Below are positions 1 to 7,704 of a stretch of DNA of 64,000 nt, piece by piece. Position numbers and translations under genes: made by a program. Positions within the stretch are counted from its first letter, which is position 1; the number at the start of each line of letters is the position of its first letter. Source of the DNA: Pirellula staleyi DSM 6068 (GTDB lineage Bacteria; Planctomycetota; Planctomycetia; Pirellulales; Pirellulaceae); the NCBI RefSeq assembly GCF_000025185.1, contig NC_013720.1, positions 5,084,001 through 5,148,000 on the forward strand. Direction: 5' to 3'. Under the pieces are notes generated by a model. The model worked only from the letters and a program-made list of their open reading frames with translations, was not told the origin of the DNA and ran no database searches.

Positions 1-316
1 CCGCATCGGCAGTCCCTTGGTACCAGGCCTTGTTCTCGTCGTCCATCGTTTGCTGAGCTGCCAGCAGTTCGACAAACCCGCCGCTGAAGTGATCGAAGCG
101 ATAGGTTTGACGAATATGGCGATGCAAACTCACGCTCATGAACTGCGTGAGGACATACATCTTGTTCATGCCGCTGTTGATGCAATTGGACAGCGGAATG
201 TCGATCAGACGGTACTTGGCCGCCAGTGGAACCGCCGGTTTACTGCGATACTTCGTGAGCGGATAGAGACGGGTGCCGCGACCGCCGCCAAGCACCAAGG
301 AAATCACATTGCGCAT
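1..316 (-). CDS. glgC: Glucose-1-phosphate adenylyltransferase, N-terminal part (runs off the window)
   Basis: Only the first 105 codons are in the window; the 3' end lies before position 1. The reading starts [20 protein letters not shown] and continues with [26 protein letters not shown] in two adjacent blocks, the nucleotide-binding loop and substrate region of ADP-glucose pyrophosphorylase. In known family members the enzyme makes ADP-glucose from ATP and glucose 1-phosphate for glycogen synthesis in the cytoplasm. The ATG at 316 is chosen because the conserved N-terminal strand begins there. The next gene on this strand is 177 nt upstream, so an operon is possible but unproven. Identity is secure; allosteric sites cannot be judged. 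Confidence 0.88.
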   Translation of the reverse strand, partial: MRNVISLVLGGGRGTRLYPLTKYRSKPAVPLAAKYRLIDIPLSNCINSGMNKMYVLTQFMSVSLHRHIRQTYRFDHFSGGFVELLAAQQTMDDENKAWYQGTADA

Positions 317-493
317 CGAAAACAGCTCGCTCGCCTACGGAGTTAGCCAGGATGGCGCTCGCCACCCCTAGCGGCGTAGAGAATACCATCGAACTGGCTC
401 TAGCGGCAAGCCTCACCGCCCTAAGATCAACGATTACCGCTGAATGTTTGCGGGCTTTCTGACCTCACCAGCGTAGACACAGTGGCGGAGAGT

Positions 494-1237
494 TTAGCGC
501 AACGGTTTTCGGCCCCGCAGTACCCCCCAAATCGACTTCTGCCATGGCAGGTCGGCCACCAGCCCCGCTGATTCAAAATATTGCAGCTGATCGGCTGCCG
601 TTTGCAGGCAATCGTCGCCGCTGGCGCGGGGTGCATCGGGGAACTCAACGTTGCGGCGATGCCATTTTTCGTAAGCGGTTTGAAATTCCGAGGAAATCGT
701 TCCCGAGGCAAGCCCGGCGAGCATGTGATCGTTCCACAGCAGCACTTCGCGACGATATTCGGCGTCGCTGATTGGTCGCACTTCGTCGGCGTTCAGCAGT
801 TCGCCGCCCGGGAGGAGTGTGGCGGCAATGCGGCCATAGAGCGTTTGTTTTTCTTCGGGGAGCAAATGGTGAATGGCCGACATGCTCACCACAGCGGCCA
901 GGCGGTTGCCGGTTTGCTCCTCCCACGGATCTTGCAGCCGCGCGAGAACGCAGCGAGCCCGCGCGCCAAAGCGGGCCAGTCGTCGCTCGGCAATAGCCAG
1001 GAAAGGCTGCGACTGATCGACCACCACGCCGGTGACCGCTGGAAACTGGTCGAGAATGCGCTCCATCAGCCGACCACTGCCGCCCCCCAGATCGACAACA
1101 ATCACGGGCTGCTCGCCGCTGATCGGCAAATTCGCCAGGAGCCAGTCTTGCAGTTCGAGGTAGTAAGGGTGCACGGCATGCGCCGACTGATCGTAGCTTT
1201 CGGCGAACGAAGAGGTATTCCAGCGATATTCTGCCAT
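494..1237 (-). CDS. Class I SAM-dependent methyltransferase
   Basis: The 247-residue protein has a Rossmann-type SAM-binding motif, VVDLGGGSGRL (about residues 48-58), followed by an acidic strand end (VVVDQS). A motif IV/post-I region, AAVVSMSAIHHLLPEE, resembles the hydrophobic-loop segment of class I methyltransferases such as UbiE or TrmO-neighbour types. No signal peptide or membrane segment is visible, so it is probably cytoplasmic. The substrate cannot be named from sequence. The ATG at 1237 is preferred over an in-frame TTG at 1261. It is divergent from the MurE-like gene, with a perfect palindrome (1342-1359) between them. Confidence 0.8.
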   Translation of the reverse strand: MAEYRWNTSSFAESYDQSAHAVHPYYLELQDWLLANLPISGEQPVIVVDLGGGSGRLMERILDQFPAVTGVVVDQSQPFLAIAERRLARFGARARCVLARLQDPWEEQTGNRLAAVVSMSAIHHLLPEEKQTLYGRIAATLLPGGELLNADEVRPISDAEYRREVLLWNDHMLAGLASGTISSEFQTAYEKWHRRNVEFPDAPRASGDDCLQTAADQLQYFESAGLVADLPWQKSIWGVLRGRKPLR

Positions 1238-1656
1238 CGATTTTTGCCACGAAGTAATCAAGAGTTGTGAAATAGTTCTCCAAGAACTTATGACGACTGA
1301 GCTTGCTCTTTGTCGAGTGATTCTCGGCGATGCTGCAGGATGCTAGCGGGCCCGCTAGCTCCAGGGGCCAGCAGCGATAGCACGCAGCTAAAGACATCCT
1401 CCAAGCTGTTTTGGTTCGCGATTTCGGCTTGACCCGCAGAGCAATCTGCTGACAATTCGCTCCCGTCGTGTGCCACTCGCGAGCCGCTGGATGCAGCTTG
1501 AGTGAGTAGCAAAATCAGTCAGCCGCTGGCAATCTCGGTGCGTGCTTGATCCCGCAATATCAAGTCGCTCGAGAGCTGCCCAATCGACGCGACTAGCTGA
1601 CCACCGCACGACACTCCCGAACTTCGCAGACCCGATTGGCAAGGAGGCCAGTGGTG
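1238..1656. promoter_or_regulatory. Divergent intergenic region with an 18-bp perfect palindrome
   Basis: This 419-nt gap separates the divergently read methyltransferase and MurE-like genes, so both promoters should lie here. Bases 1342-1359 read GCTAGCGGGCCCGCTAGC, a perfect palindrome without a spacer. Such a site could be bound by a dimeric regulator, or form a hairpin in RNA, but it has no flanking U-run and is not a normal terminator. No convincing -35/-10 pair was found by eye and no open frame in the region looks coding. Confidence 0.45.
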
Positions 1657-3174
1657 ATGCCCGACGCTATCATTCCGACCCAGAATTTCCGTGGTATTTC
1701 GCTCCGAACCGTACTTTCACAAGTGCAGTTCACCAAAGGGCAGGACATCGTTTGCTCCGCTATTTCGACCACCGAAGTCGATTGCGAGCCAGGCGATTTG
1801 TTCATTCCTGAAGCTGAAGATCACACCGATTTGCTCTCCCGCTGCCAAGCGGCGATCGAGCGCGGTGCCGCAGCCATTCTGACCGAACAGCTGCTCCCTT
1901 TGGCGATTCCCCAGGCGATTGTTCCCGACGCGCGGGAAGCGCTCGGAATCATCTCGCACGCGATTGTCGGGAATCCCTCGGCCAAGATGCGCACCATCGG
2001 CATCACCGGCTCGCACGGCAAAACAGCCACCGCCATGCTCGTGGCAAGCGTGCTCGAAGCAGCCAGCCAAGCGTGCGGCGTGATTTCGTCGCTCGGCTAT
2101 AGCGACTCGATCGAGCAAGTGAGCACCAAGTGCGCCACACCACGTTCTCCCAAGCTCGCGTGGTGGATGTCGCGCATGGTGAAAAACAAAGCAGCCGCTG
2201 CGGTCATCGAAATGTCGAGCCAAGGCCTTTCGCAGCGCCGTACGGCCGGCACTTCGCTCGATATTGCCGTGCTGACCAACCTCCGCAACGTCCACACCAG
2301 CGAGCATGGCTCGGCGGCAAATTACCTAGCGGCCAAGAAGCGGATCTTCTCGCATCTCAAGCCGGGTGGATTGGCGATCATCAACGCCGACGATCACCGC
2401 AGCCGACAGCTGCTCGAATCACTCGCCTGCCCCACGCTCACCGTCGGTTTGCACGCGGAAGCCGACATCAGCGCTCGTGTGATCGACCGCTCCATCGCCG
2501 AGCAACGTTTCACGATCACCGCTGGTGATGAGACGATTCAAGTCCGCTCGCGCATCATCGGCGATGCTCATGTGGCCAACTGTTTATCGGCTGTCGCGGT
2601 GGGACTTTCGCTCGGCATCGAACTCTCGACCATTGTGCGTGGCATCGAAAATGTCACCTACCTGCCGGGTCGTATGCAGCGGCTCGAAGTGGGGCAAGAG
2701 TTTGGCGTGATCGTCGATGCCGCCAGCACTCCCGACACGCTGGCGATCGCTCTGAAGACCGCACGGCGCGTGACCAAAGGACGTGTTTTGCTCGTGTTTT
2801 CGGCCTCCGGCGAGAAAAATCGCGACGCTCGGCCGATGCTCGCGCGGGTCGCTGAGCAGGGAGCTGATCTGGCGGTGATCACCAGCGGAAATCCCCGCCG
2901 CGAATCCCCACGCGAGATCACGCATCAGCTGCTCGACGGTTTTCATCGACCTGCCAAAGCCCATTTCATTCCGACACGTGCGGAAGCGATTCGCTGGGCG
3001 CTTGGTCATGCTCAGCCGGGAGACTGCGTGCTGATTTGTGGTCACGGCGACCGGACCTCGCATCTGGTAGGGACTCATAAAGTGCGTCACGACGATCGCG
3101 AAGTGGCGCTCACGTGGCTGTACGAAAGTGGTCAGCGCGAACTGGCCAAACCTCAGCTGAAAATCTTTGGGTAG
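1657..3174 (+). CDS. MurE-like Mur ligase, divergent at substrate residues
   Basis: The start is ATG 1657, with AAGGAGG at 1641-1647 nine bases upstream; an in-frame TTG at 1636 lies before this Shine-Dalgarno. The 505-residue protein has the three Mur domains: an N-terminal UDP-binding domain (EPGDLFIP), a central ATPase with an intact P-loop GITGSHGKTA (about 115-124) and the lysine segment YLAAKKRIF, and a C-terminal ligase domain ending VRHDDREVA. MurE adds the third residue to UDP-MurNAc-dipeptide. Several usually conserved positions differ: the DNPR specificity motif reads GNPR, the GKGHE segment reads GHGDR, and SSHGL reads SSQGL. It is probably an ATP-using Mur ligase with changed or lost meso-diaminopimelate specificity. 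The MurF-like gene follows 165 nt downstream. Confidence 0.8.
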   Translation: MPDAIIPTQNFRGISLRTVLSQVQFTKGQDIVCSAISTTEVDCEPGDLFIPEAEDHTDLLSRCQAAIERGAAAILTEQLLPLAIPQAIVPDAREALGIISHAIVGNPSAKMRTIGITGSHGKTATAMLVASVLEAASQACGVISSLGYSDSIEQVSTKCATPRSPKLAWWMSRMVKNKAAAAVIEMSSQGLSQRRTAGTSLDIAVLTNLRNVHTSEHGSAANYLAAKKRIFSHLKPGGLAIINADDHRSRQLLESLACPTLTVGLHAEADISARVIDRSIAEQRFTITAGDETIQVRSRIIGDAHVANCLSAVAVGLSLGIELSTIVRGIENVTYLPGRMQRLEVGQEFGVIVDAASTPDTLAIALKTARRVTKGRVLLVFSASGEKNRDARPMLARVAEQGADLAVITSGNPRRESPREITHQLLDGFHRPAKAHFIPTRAEAIRWALGHAQPGDCVLICGHGDRTSHLVGTHKVRHDDREVALTWLYESGQRELAKPQLKIFG

Positions 3175-3339
3175 AGTGCGGCGAGCACTCTCTGAAACAG
3201 CAGGCAGCATGCCTCGTCGAGCGCATGCTTGCCGCTTGAGCCTGGAGTTCGATGCGCAAAAACGCAGACGAGCGCCGTTTGGCGATGCAGTTCTCTTCTC
3301 GAGGCTTCTCGATCTAACTAGTTGCGAAGGAAAGCGACG

Positions 3340-4233
3340 ATGCTCGATCTTTCAATCCAGCAACTAGCGGATGCTTTGGGAGGCTCGCTGCGGATGTCGC
3401 AAGCGCCGCCCAAAGGTGGCGTCTGGGAACCGATCTTTCGTGTGGTCCTGTCGTGCTACGAAGCGCGACGGGGCGATCTCTTCTGGCAGCTCGATGCCCC
3501 CACGTCCCTGGCGCCGCATGCTGCTGATACCAGTGCCACGCAAGAGGCTTTTGCGCGCGGCGCCATTGGGTGTGTCACCAGCAAGCATCAAGCGCTCCCT
3601 TGGGCAGGGGCGTTCAGCCTCGAGGTCGACGACCCGGTCGCGGCGCTAGTCGAACTAGCCTGGCAGCTGCGCGATGGATACCGGGGGAAGATCGTGATGG
3701 TGATGGGAGAGCGCAGCGCCGAGACAACCCAACTGGTGTACGACGTGATTGCCTCGAGCTGGAATGCCTCGCTCTGTTTGGCCAGCAGCTCGCGTCCCGA
3801 ATTGCCGCTGGAGATTTTGCAGCTCGAAACGCTCGACGATTTTGCCGTAATCGAGTTAATCCCCGAGAAAAACGCTAGTTTTTTGAGGTTGTGCCGACCT
3901 GCGGTAGTTGTTATTACTCCGCCCACTTCAAGCGACGAATTGCGTCGGGCACGCGAAACGATTGCCACGCTCGACGCTTCGCAGCTTGTGGTTTTGGTCG
4001 GTTCGTGCGACGCGCTGCTGGATGATTTGTCCACGGCCCGTTGCCAAATGGTTTGGTTTGCCTGCGACCAGCGTGCGAGTGTGCGAAACAGTTTTTCGCG
4101 CGATCGTACGTTGCCACTCACCGCTGCGATTGCGGTGGGGCAGTTGCTCGAAGTTAGCATCGCCGAGATCGCCGACGCCCTCGATGCGCCGCTGCGGTCG
4201 CTCACGCCGATGCCAATTTCGCGAGCCGCATAA
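3340..4233 (+). CDS. Truncated MurF-like protein lacking the ATP-binding P-loop
   Basis: The ATG at 3340 is preceded by GAAGGAAA (3326-3333); an earlier in-frame TTG at 3322 lacks this spacing. The 297 residues follow the MurF layout at first: an ARRGDLFWQL segment like the KPGDLF strand of the UDP-binding domain, a DDPVAALVELA helix, then the strand that normally carries GSNGKTTT. Here that loop reads GERSAETT, so the P-loop lysine and glycine are lost. The later ELG and nucleotide-contact motifs are also missing, and the protein ends near 300 residues where MurF has about 450, so the ligase domain is absent. It is unlikely to be an active ligase. It may regulate or partner the upstream MurE-like enzyme, or be decaying; the clean frame argues against recent decay. 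Confidence 0.65.
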   Translation: MLDLSIQQLADALGGSLRMSQAPPKGGVWEPIFRVVLSCYEARRGDLFWQLDAPTSLAPHAADTSATQEAFARGAIGCVTSKHQALPWAGAFSLEVDDPVAALVELAWQLRDGYRGKIVMVMGERSAETTQLVYDVIASSWNASLCLASSSRPELPLEILQLETLDDFAVIELIPEKNASFLRLCRPAVVVITPPTSSDELRRARETIATLDASQLVVLVGSCDALLDDLSTARCQMVWFACDQRASVRNSFSRDRTLPLTAAIAVGQLLEVSIAEIADALDAPLRSLTPMPISRAA

Positions 4234-4234
4234 A

Positions 4235-4252
4235 CACTTCGTTTGCGAAGTG
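4235..4252 (+). other. Short hairpin directly after the MurF-like stop codon
   Basis: CACTTCG and CGAAGTG form a perfect 7-bp stem with a TTTG loop, two bases after the stop codon. No T-run follows, so it is a weak terminator candidate or an mRNA-stabilising end. Confidence 0.4.
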
Positions 4253-4329
4253 CCTGGCTCGTCAAAAACTGCTCTTGTCATGCCCGAAAAACTTTGGGAG
4301 TAACACTCCGCATCAGAAACATACACTCT

Positions 4330-4461
4330 GAAGCTTCACCGTCTGCTCGTTAGTTTGCGGGAACGAGCGAGCAACCCTCCCTCCTGGGTCGAAGCAATTA
4401 AGTGCGTTGTCAGCTGCTTCTGGGTCAGTGGCTGACAGCTCGCGCTTCACGGTGAAGCTTC
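4330..4461 (+). ncRNA. Candidate structured RNA element with a long closing helix
   Basis: The bases 4330-4342 (GAAGCTTCACCGT) are exactly complementary to 4449-4461, giving a 13-bp closing helix. Inside it are a 7-bp hairpin (4345-4351 with 4362-4368), a 6-bp pairing (4367-4372 with 4438-4443), a 4-bp hairpin (4374-4377 with 4386-4389) and alternative 6-7-bp pairings in 4391-4437. The right arm can also fold on itself as GCTTCACGGTGAAGC (4444-4458), which excludes the long helix, so two states are possible. It does not match the signature bases I know for tmRNA, SRP RNA, RNase P or common riboswitches. No reading frame looks coding. It is followed by two GC-rich hairpins and precedes the small membrane protein at 4686. 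Strand is inferred from the terminator at 4511-4547. Confidence 0.5.
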
Positions 4462-4467
4462 TACTGA

Positions 4468-4499
4468 GCACCGGGGTGGCCTTCGGGTCGCCCCGGTGC
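4468..4499 (+). other. GC-rich hairpin between structured RNA and terminator
   Basis: GCACCGGGG (4468-4476) pairs perfectly with CCCCGGTGC (4491-4499) around a 14-nt loop. It lies between the closing helix of the RNA candidate and the terminator and may be part of the same transcript. Confidence 0.55.
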
Positions 4500-4510
4500 C
4501 AGGGAACACG

Positions 4511-4547
4511 AAAGGCTCGACTTGCTTCTGGCAGGCCGAGCCTTTTT
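4511..4547 (+). terminator. Rho-independent terminator
   Basis: AAAGGCTCG (4511-4519) pairs with CGAGCCTTT (4537-4545) around a 17-nt loop, and the right arm runs into a T5 tract (4543-4547). This is a good intrinsic terminator on the plus strand. It would end the structured RNA, or attenuate reading into the membrane-protein gene at 4686. Confidence 0.7.
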
Positions 4548-4685
4548 CATGCGCATCGGGTGATGCTCGGCGCGATGTGTGTCAGAAATATTCGAGAATA
4601 TCGTTTCGCATCGGCGCAGCTGTCGTGGCATACTAATCGAAGTTTTGGAACTTGGTCTCCTTGTCTCTCTCCCAAGGACCTGACG

Positions 4686-5015
4686 ATGCACCTCCCCATC
4701 GACTCCCTTGCTGGCGCTGCTACCCCGCTACTGGCCCAGCAAGCCGAAACCACACCCTCGTTCGTGAAGTTTGGAGTGGCCGCTCTCATGATCTTGATCG
4801 GACTGATCCTGATCATGGTTGGCCGCAACAACATTCAGACGCAAGAGGCGGAGGAGACCGGGGCTCGGCGGCTCATCATGCAGGCGACCGGCAGCGAGCC
4901 AACGCATCGGGGCAACATGGCGGTGCTGATCGGCTGGGGGCGCATCATCGGCGGCGCAATCTTGATCCTCGCCGGCATTGGTTTTGGTATCTTCGGACCC
5001 ATCCTGGCGAACTAG
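4686..5015 (+). CDS. Small two-segment membrane protein, unknown function
   Basis: The protein has 109 residues. After a short N-terminus there is a hydrophobic segment around residues 29-46 (VKFGVAALMILIGLILIMVG) and a second at about 80-106 (a Gly/Ile/Leu-rich stretch ending FGIFGPILAN), joined by a charged loop. Two transmembrane helices are likely. The frame is open further upstream to 4407, but that part overlaps the hairpins and terminator at 4468-4547, so ATG 4686, downstream of AAGGAC, is preferred. I do not recognise a family. Its leader holds the structured RNA candidate, which might control it. Confidence 0.65.
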   Translation: MHLPIDSLAGAATPLLAQQAETTPSFVKFGVAALMILIGLILIMVGRNNIQTQEAEETGARRLIMQATGSEPTHRGNMAVLIGWGRIIGGAILILAGIGFGIFGPILAN

Positions 5016-5270
5016 CAGCTGGACGAGTAGCGTGTGTGGCGCTCGTCAACCTGCCGGAAATTGACGACCTAGTAGTCCGTCTGACTATTCGTGTCATGCA
5101 AAATCGGGTGACACTGCTGGCTTGTCCAGCAGCGAGTATCTCTAAAGGTCCAGAACTGTGCTGAGTTACGCACAGCACAGCCACCCCCATCAACCTGACA
5201 TGGATCGCCAGACAGACGACTAGCCGCATCACCAAAAATGAGCTGCGCTCTAGAGCGAGGAAGTTACGCA

Positions 5271-6077
5271 GTGAGCATGCCCGCCACCATTCAGGTTCAA
5301 TCTCCGCAGCGTCCGGTGGGAATAGTGACAGGCTCGTCGCGTGGCATTGGCCGCGCGATTGCCCTCGCGCTCGCCCGAGCAGGTTACGACGTGACGGTGA
5401 ACTATCACTCGCGCCGCGATGCAGCGGAGGAGGTGGTCTCCGAGATCGAAAAACTGGGGGGCCGCGCGATTGCTGTCGCCGCCGATGTGGCGACCTCGAC
5501 CGGCCGCGACGCTTTAACGCAGGCCACCCTCGCCAGTTTTGGGCACCTCAATCTGCTGGTCAACAACGCTGGCATCACTTCACCCGGTCGCAAAGATCTG
5601 CTGGAAGCGACGGAAGCGAGTTTTGATACGGTGTTTGCAACCAACCTCAAAGGTCCCTTCTTCCTCGCGCAGCAATGTGCGCGGGAAATGATCGAGCTGC
5701 GCTCGCGCGGCGTGATCGAGCGGGGCACGATCGTCAACGTATCGTCGATTTCAGCCTACGCCGCTTCTACCAACCGGGCCGACTACTGCATGGCCAAAGC
5801 GGCAATGCAAATGATGACCTGGCTCCTCGCCGACCGACTCGCGGGGGACAACATTCTCGTTTACGAAGTTTGCCCCGGGGTGATCTCGAGTGACATGACC
5901 GCGCCGGTGAAGGAAAAATACGACAAGCTGTTTGCCGAAGGCCTCACCCCGATTCGTCGCTGGGGAGAGCCTGAAGAAGTGGCCGATGCCGTGGTGATGC
6001 TCGCCTCGGGGGTGCTCCGCTATAGCACCGGTCAGCGGATCGATGTGGATGGCGGATTTCACATTCGCCGCGTCTAG
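5271..6077 (+). CDS. Short-chain dehydrogenase/reductase, FabG-like
   Basis: This classical SDR has the cofactor motif TGSSRGIGRAIA near the N-terminus, NNAG in the fourth strand, and the catalytic set Ser (VSSISA), Tyr and Lys (YCMAK). The ending GQRIDVDGG is typical of 3-oxoacyl-ACP reductase-like SDRs. It should be a cytoplasmic NAD(P)H-dependent reductase of a keto or hydroxyl group; the substrate is not fixed, and many FabG-like proteins do not act in fatty-acid synthesis. The GTG at 5271 lies nine bases after AGGA (5258-5261). ATG 5277 and ATG 5238 are alternatives. No fatty-acid genes are nearby. Confidence 0.85.
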   Translation: MSMPATIQVQSPQRPVGIVTGSSRGIGRAIALALARAGYDVTVNYHSRRDAAEEVVSEIEKLGGRAIAVAADVATSTGRDALTQATLASFGHLNLLVNNAGITSPGRKDLLEATEASFDTVFATNLKGPFFLAQQCAREMIELRSRGVIERGTIVNVSSISAYAASTNRADYCMAKAAMQMMTWLLADRLAGDNILVYEVCPGVISSDMTAPVKEKYDKLFAEGLTPIRRWGEPEEVADAVVMLASGVLRYSTGQRIDVDGGFHIRRV

Positions 6078-6170
6078 CGAGCGTCGAAGGTAAGGCCGAC
6101 AACTGTGGGCCGATCACTGGGGGCCGCAGCTGCTTGGCTCATCGCGAAACGCCGCGATTTTCGCCTGCGC

Positions 6171-6201
6171 TTCCACAGGGTAGTAGCCTGCGGTCTACAA
6201 T
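6171..6201 (+). promoter_or_regulatory. Possible sigma-70 promoter of the 6267 gene
   Basis: TTCCAC (6171-6176) and TACAAT (6196-6201) are separated by 19 bases. The -10 is good, the -35 and spacing are weak. It would give a leader of about 60 nt. Confidence 0.3.
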
Positions 6202-6266
6202 AAATCAAATTACGACGCGCTGAACGAATCTCGCGCTGCTGCTCACCTCTTCGTCTGATCCTACCC

Positions 6267-7538
6267 ATGCGACTTGCGGTTGTTGGAATTTGCGATACCT
6301 CGATCGAGCTGGTGCGCTGCGCGGTGAGCAGCGGTCACTCGATCTTGTTTGCCTACGACGTCCATGCTCGCGGCGACCAGCTGCGCAAACTCGCCCCCGA
6401 AGTGCAGCTGCGCAGCGACTGGGAAGGGCTGTTGCTCGGGTCGCTGGTCGATGGAGCCATTGTCGCCGGACTGCCGCAGGGTCTCGAGGCAAGCGAAATG
6501 CGGGCCGAACAGCTACGCAAGCTCACGCAAGCCGCCGTTCCGCTGCTGGTCGTTCATCCCGCCTGCGAAACGATGCTTGGCTTCGAAGTGGAAATGATCC
6601 GCCGCGATGTCGAAGCAGTGATCGTGCCGTTTTCGCCCGACGCCTATCACCCGGCAGTGGCGCTGCTCGAAACGTGGCAACTCGCCGGGGAAGAATCGCC
6701 GCTCGGAGCAATCGAGCAACTCGTTTTTCATCGCCCGCTGGAAGATCGCAGCCGATCGAGCGTGCTGGTGCAGCTGGCGCGGGATTTATCGCTCCTGCGT
6801 CCGATTTTGGGGCGCATTCGAGCCATCAGCGCCACGGGACCAACCGCCAAGCATCGCGATCCCTATATCTCGGGCCCCAAGACACTGCCGCCACTGGCCA
6901 ATTTGCATGTGCATGTGACCGGCGAAGTGCCGTTTCCAGCTCGCTGGAGCGTCGAGATTCCTGCGACTGGCGACCACTCGCGCGTCGTGCTTGTCGGCTC
7001 GCGGGGGAGGGGCGTGCTGACGATGCCTCCCGCTTTTGCCGACTGGAAGCTGGAACTTGTCACCCCAGCTGGCAATACAGCCGTCGATTTGCCAGCCATC
7101 GATCCTTACCAAGCGGTCCTCGCTGATTTTGCCAAACTCGCACTCTCGCGCGAGAAAGTGGCTGCGGAAACACTTACGACCGGCGCGACGTGGCTGACAG
7201 CTGTCCGCGATGTCGAGGCCGCTTCTGCGGTCGACCGTAGTATCGAACGAGGCCGAACGATCGAGCTCCTCAATGAAGAAATCAACGAGGAAGAGAGCTT
7301 TAAAGGAGTGATGGCGGTGGGAGGCTGTTTGCTGCTGATGGTCGCCCTCGGTGCCGTGATGCTCGCCACGATCGTCGAGGGTCTGCAGCTGCCACTTCGC
7401 AACTGGGCTGTCTGGCGCTACTGGCCCGCGTACTTGCTCGTGCCGATTGCCATCTTTTTGATCCTGCAGCTATTGCAGCTGGTGATCAAACGGCAACAGC
7501 CCCCCTCGATCGCCGACATGATCGATCCGAAGAAGTAG
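6267..7538 (+). CDS. Gfo/Idh-like protein with C-terminal membrane anchor
   Basis: The 423-residue protein begins MRLAVVGICDTS, a Rossmann-like strand and loop as in Gfo/Idh/MocA dehydrogenases, but the glycine-rich GxGxxG is reduced to GICDTS. Next comes a strand with VVHPACETMLGFE, where the family usually has the EKP motif. The middle part resembles the Gfo/Idh beta-sheet domain. After a charged helix (about 320-344) there are two hydrophobic segments at about 347-367 and 386-408 and a short basic tail, so the enzyme-like domain is membrane-tethered, probably on the cytoplasmic side since no signal peptide is seen. It may be a non-catalytic sugar- or nucleotide-sensing relative. The function is not assignable. 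Confidence 0.6.
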   Translation: MRLAVVGICDTSIELVRCAVSSGHSILFAYDVHARGDQLRKLAPEVQLRSDWEGLLLGSLVDGAIVAGLPQGLEASEMRAEQLRKLTQAAVPLLVVHPACETMLGFEVEMIRRDVEAVIVPFSPDAYHPAVALLETWQLAGEESPLGAIEQLVFHRPLEDRSRSSVLVQLARDLSLLRPILGRIRAISATGPTAKHRDPYISGPKTLPPLANLHVHVTGEVPFPARWSVEIPATGDHSRVVLVGSRGRGVLTMPPAFADWKLELVTPAGNTAVDLPAIDPYQAVLADFAKLALSREKVAAETLTTGATWLTAVRDVEAASAVDRSIERGRTIELLNEEINEEESFKGVMAVGGCLLLMVALGAVMLATIVEGLQLPLRNWAVWRYWPAYLLVPIAIFLILQLLQLVIKRQQPPSIADMIDPKK

Positions 7539-7704
7539 ATCACTTCTCGGCTGTTAAACTGCACAACCTAGGAAGTCACAGTAGCTCACTTCAACTTTAC
7601 GACCTGGCGAAGCTCTGCCGATCGGCTAAAGCTTGCCGCCGATCCGTTCCGATAAGCAGGCGATAGAGGAAGCCTCGCTTTAGACGTCCTGTCGGAACTT
7701 TGCC

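Noticed and set aside
4407-4685. N-terminal extension of the small membrane protein
   Set aside because: This part of the frame overlaps two GC-rich hairpins and a terminator, and its translation is unlike a signal or domain. The ATG at 4686 follows a ribosome-binding-like AAGGAC.
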